The notes beneath the pieces were generated by a model that saw only the letters and a list, made by a program, of their open reading frames with translations, was not told the DNA's origin and did not search any database. From Actinomycetota bacterium (GTDB taxonomy: Bacteria > Actinomycetota > Acidimicrobiia > Acidimicrobiales > Microtrichaceae), in NCBI GenBank assembly GCA_009700815.1, contig WLLG01000120.1, forward strand, positions 1 through 6,650: a stretch of 6,650 bases of DNA, written 5' to 3'. Of this stretch, positions 5,744 through 6,650 are shown piece after piece (the stretch's first letter is position 1; each line of letters starts with the position of its first letter). The position numbers and the translations under genes are program-made.

Positions 5744-6543
5744 GTGGCTACTCCAAGGTAGGCAGCGCGAACAACCTCGTCCTCGAGCACATCCATGGTG
5801 TTGCCACTTGCAATCAAGCTTCCGTAGTCGAGCACATAGATGCGAGTTGCTAGGCGCTGCACCATTGGAACGTCGTGCTCAATGAGCACTACGGCTGTGC
5901 CGTGTTCTCGTTGCACTGTCTCTAGGGCCAGGCTCATCTCTTCGGTTTCGTTGCGGTCTAGGCCAGAGGAGGGTTCATCAAGGAAGAGGAGTCGCGGCTC
6001 GCACATCAGGGCGCGTCCCAGTTCTACGAGCCGGCCCTTGCCTAACGAGAGCGAGTCTGCGGAGCGGTCCTCGACGTCATCGAGTCCGAGCAGGTCAAGT
6101 ACTGCTTGGCAACGGGCATACTCCTCTTCGGTCGGCTTGGAGGATCGAAAGAGATCAGACCAGAGCCCACCGCGTCCTGAGCGGGCACGTTCAGCCACCA
6201 TCAAATGATCGCGAACAGTCATGCCACCAAACAGTTCGATTCGCTGGAAGGTTCGGGCGATTCCCAGACGGGAACGTTGAGTCGGGCCTAGGGACTCGAG
6301 GCGCTGCCCATCGAACGTCACCGTCCCCCGGTCTGCTCGCAGTACTCCGCTCAAGCAGTTGAATAAGGTGCTCTTTCCTGCACCGTTCGGACCAATCACA
6401 GCCACTGTCTCGCCTGCGCCAACCTGAATCGAGACGTCGGCAAGGGCCATGAGCCCAGCAAAGCGTTTGCTGATACCGGAGGCCTGAAGAAGCGGTGCCG
6501 GCTGTTCGTTTGGATGTTCGGTCGAGTCTGTTGTCGGGGTCAT
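5740..6543 (-). CDS. livG: Branched-chain amino acid-type ABC transporter ATP-binding protein LivG
   Basis: This is a complete ABC ATPase of 267 residues. It has Walker A GPNGAGKST (51-59), Q-loop ARTFQ (Q100), a LivG-type signature SLSLGKGRLVELGRAL (164-179, a departure from LSGGQ that is common in this subfamily), Walker B LLFLDEP (185-191, E190) followed by SSGLD, and H223. The end, VVRAAYLG, matches the LivG C-terminus. About 17 polar residues (MTPTTDSTEHPNEQPAP) precede the conserved start LLQASGISKRFAG; they may be a disordered tail. The ATG at 6541-6543 shares a base with the stop of the upstream gene (TGATG), and only a weak AGG is found about 10 nt upstream, so translation probably relies on coupling. 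It works as a heterodimer with LivF. Confidence 0.93.
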   Translation of the reverse strand: MTPTTDSTEHPNEQPAPLLQASGISKRFAGLMALADVSIQVGAGETVAVIGPNGAGKSTLFNCLSGVLRADRGTVTFDGQRLESLGPTQRSRLGIARTFQRIELFGGMTVRDHLMVAERARSGRGGLWSDLFRSSKPTEEEYARCQAVLDLLGLDDVEDRSADSLSLGKGRLVELGRALMCEPRLLFLDEPSSGLDRNETEEMSLALETVQREHGTAVVLIEHDVPMVQRLATRIYVLDYGSLIASGNTMDVLEDEVVRAAYLGVAT

Positions 6544-6650
6544 CAGGCAGATACCTGTGGCGCATCCACGCTGCTGGATGCGTCGATTTTCGCCTTACGC
6601 CGTTCAGTCCAACGCAGTAGTGCTGTGACCGAGGAGTTTGTCTGCGCCTC
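6543..6650 (-). CDS. C-terminal tail of the upstream gene, probably LivM permease (cut by right window edge)
   Basis: An open frame enters from the right edge and ends at TGA 6543-6545, giving the 35 residues EAQTNSSVTALLRWTERR plus KAKIDASSSVDAPQVSA. The stop shares its A with the livG ATG, so the two are coupled. No membrane segment is visible; the basic stretch RWTERRKAK would suit a cytoplasmic tail after a last transmembrane helix. Calling it LivM rests on gene order, since LivM usually precedes LivG, and not on the residues themselves. The other two frames were not preferred because this one fits the junction. Confidence 0.55.
   Translation of the reverse strand, partial: EAQTNSSVTALLRWTERRKAKIDASSSVDAPQVSA

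Noticed and set aside
6014..6055. LivG signature SLGKG as a degenerate or inactive ABC motif
   Set aside because: LivG proteins often depart from LSGGQ, and Walker A, Walker B, Q-loop and switch His are intact.
6191..6565. Separate 124-residue - strand protein
   Set aside because: It is an out-of-phase frame over the livG Walker A and Q-loop region, which is clearly coding in the livG frame; no recognisable motif.

Overview
The window looks like a catabolic gene cluster from a moderately GC-rich bacterium, most likely an actinobacterium (Acidimicrobiia would fit). The reasons are an F420-type luciferase-like oxidoreductase, two thiolase-like proteins of the SCP2/TLP kind, a DUF35 acyl-CoA-binding partner, and Liv-type ABC transporter ATPases of actinobacterial flavour. 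The lineage is inferred from gene content, not from any marker gene. No RNA gene, insertion sequence, CRISPR array or clear promoter is visible.

Layout. Positions 1-1185 (+ strand) hold the 3' part of a type-1 thiolase-like protein, cut by the window edge, followed by a complete zinc-ribbon/OB-fold DUF35 protein. Positions 1258-6650 (- strand) hold one long gene train. In transcription order it is: the tail of a probable LivM permease (cut by the right edge), livG, livF, a zinc-dependent alcohol dehydrogenase, a VOC-fold protein, an F420-type LLM oxidoreductase, and a second thiolase-like protein. The first six junctions are extremely tight (TGATG, ATGA, TAATG, ATGA, then a 1-nt gap), which argues for one translationally coupled operon. 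Only the last gene is set off, by 41 nt containing a small hairpin.

The two gene groups converge on a 72-bp gap filled entirely by a 15-bp tandem repeat (five near-perfect copies plus a degenerate copy). This array reaches into both stop codons and is the most unusual feature of the window. It places repeated in-frame TGA codons behind the DUF35 gene. On the other strand the thiolase stop codon lies inside a degenerate repeat unit, where the other units read TCA.

Together the genes suggest uptake of an organic substrate by a Liv/HAAT-family ABC transporter, oxidation by an alcohol dehydrogenase and an F420- or flavin-dependent oxidoreductase, and CoA-thioester carbon-carbon bond chemistry by thiolase-like and DUF35 partners, as in actinobacterial sterol or branched-acyl degradation. 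The substrate cannot be read from the sequence. The enzyme families are ordinary for such islands. The new element is the repeat array and its relation to the stop codons.
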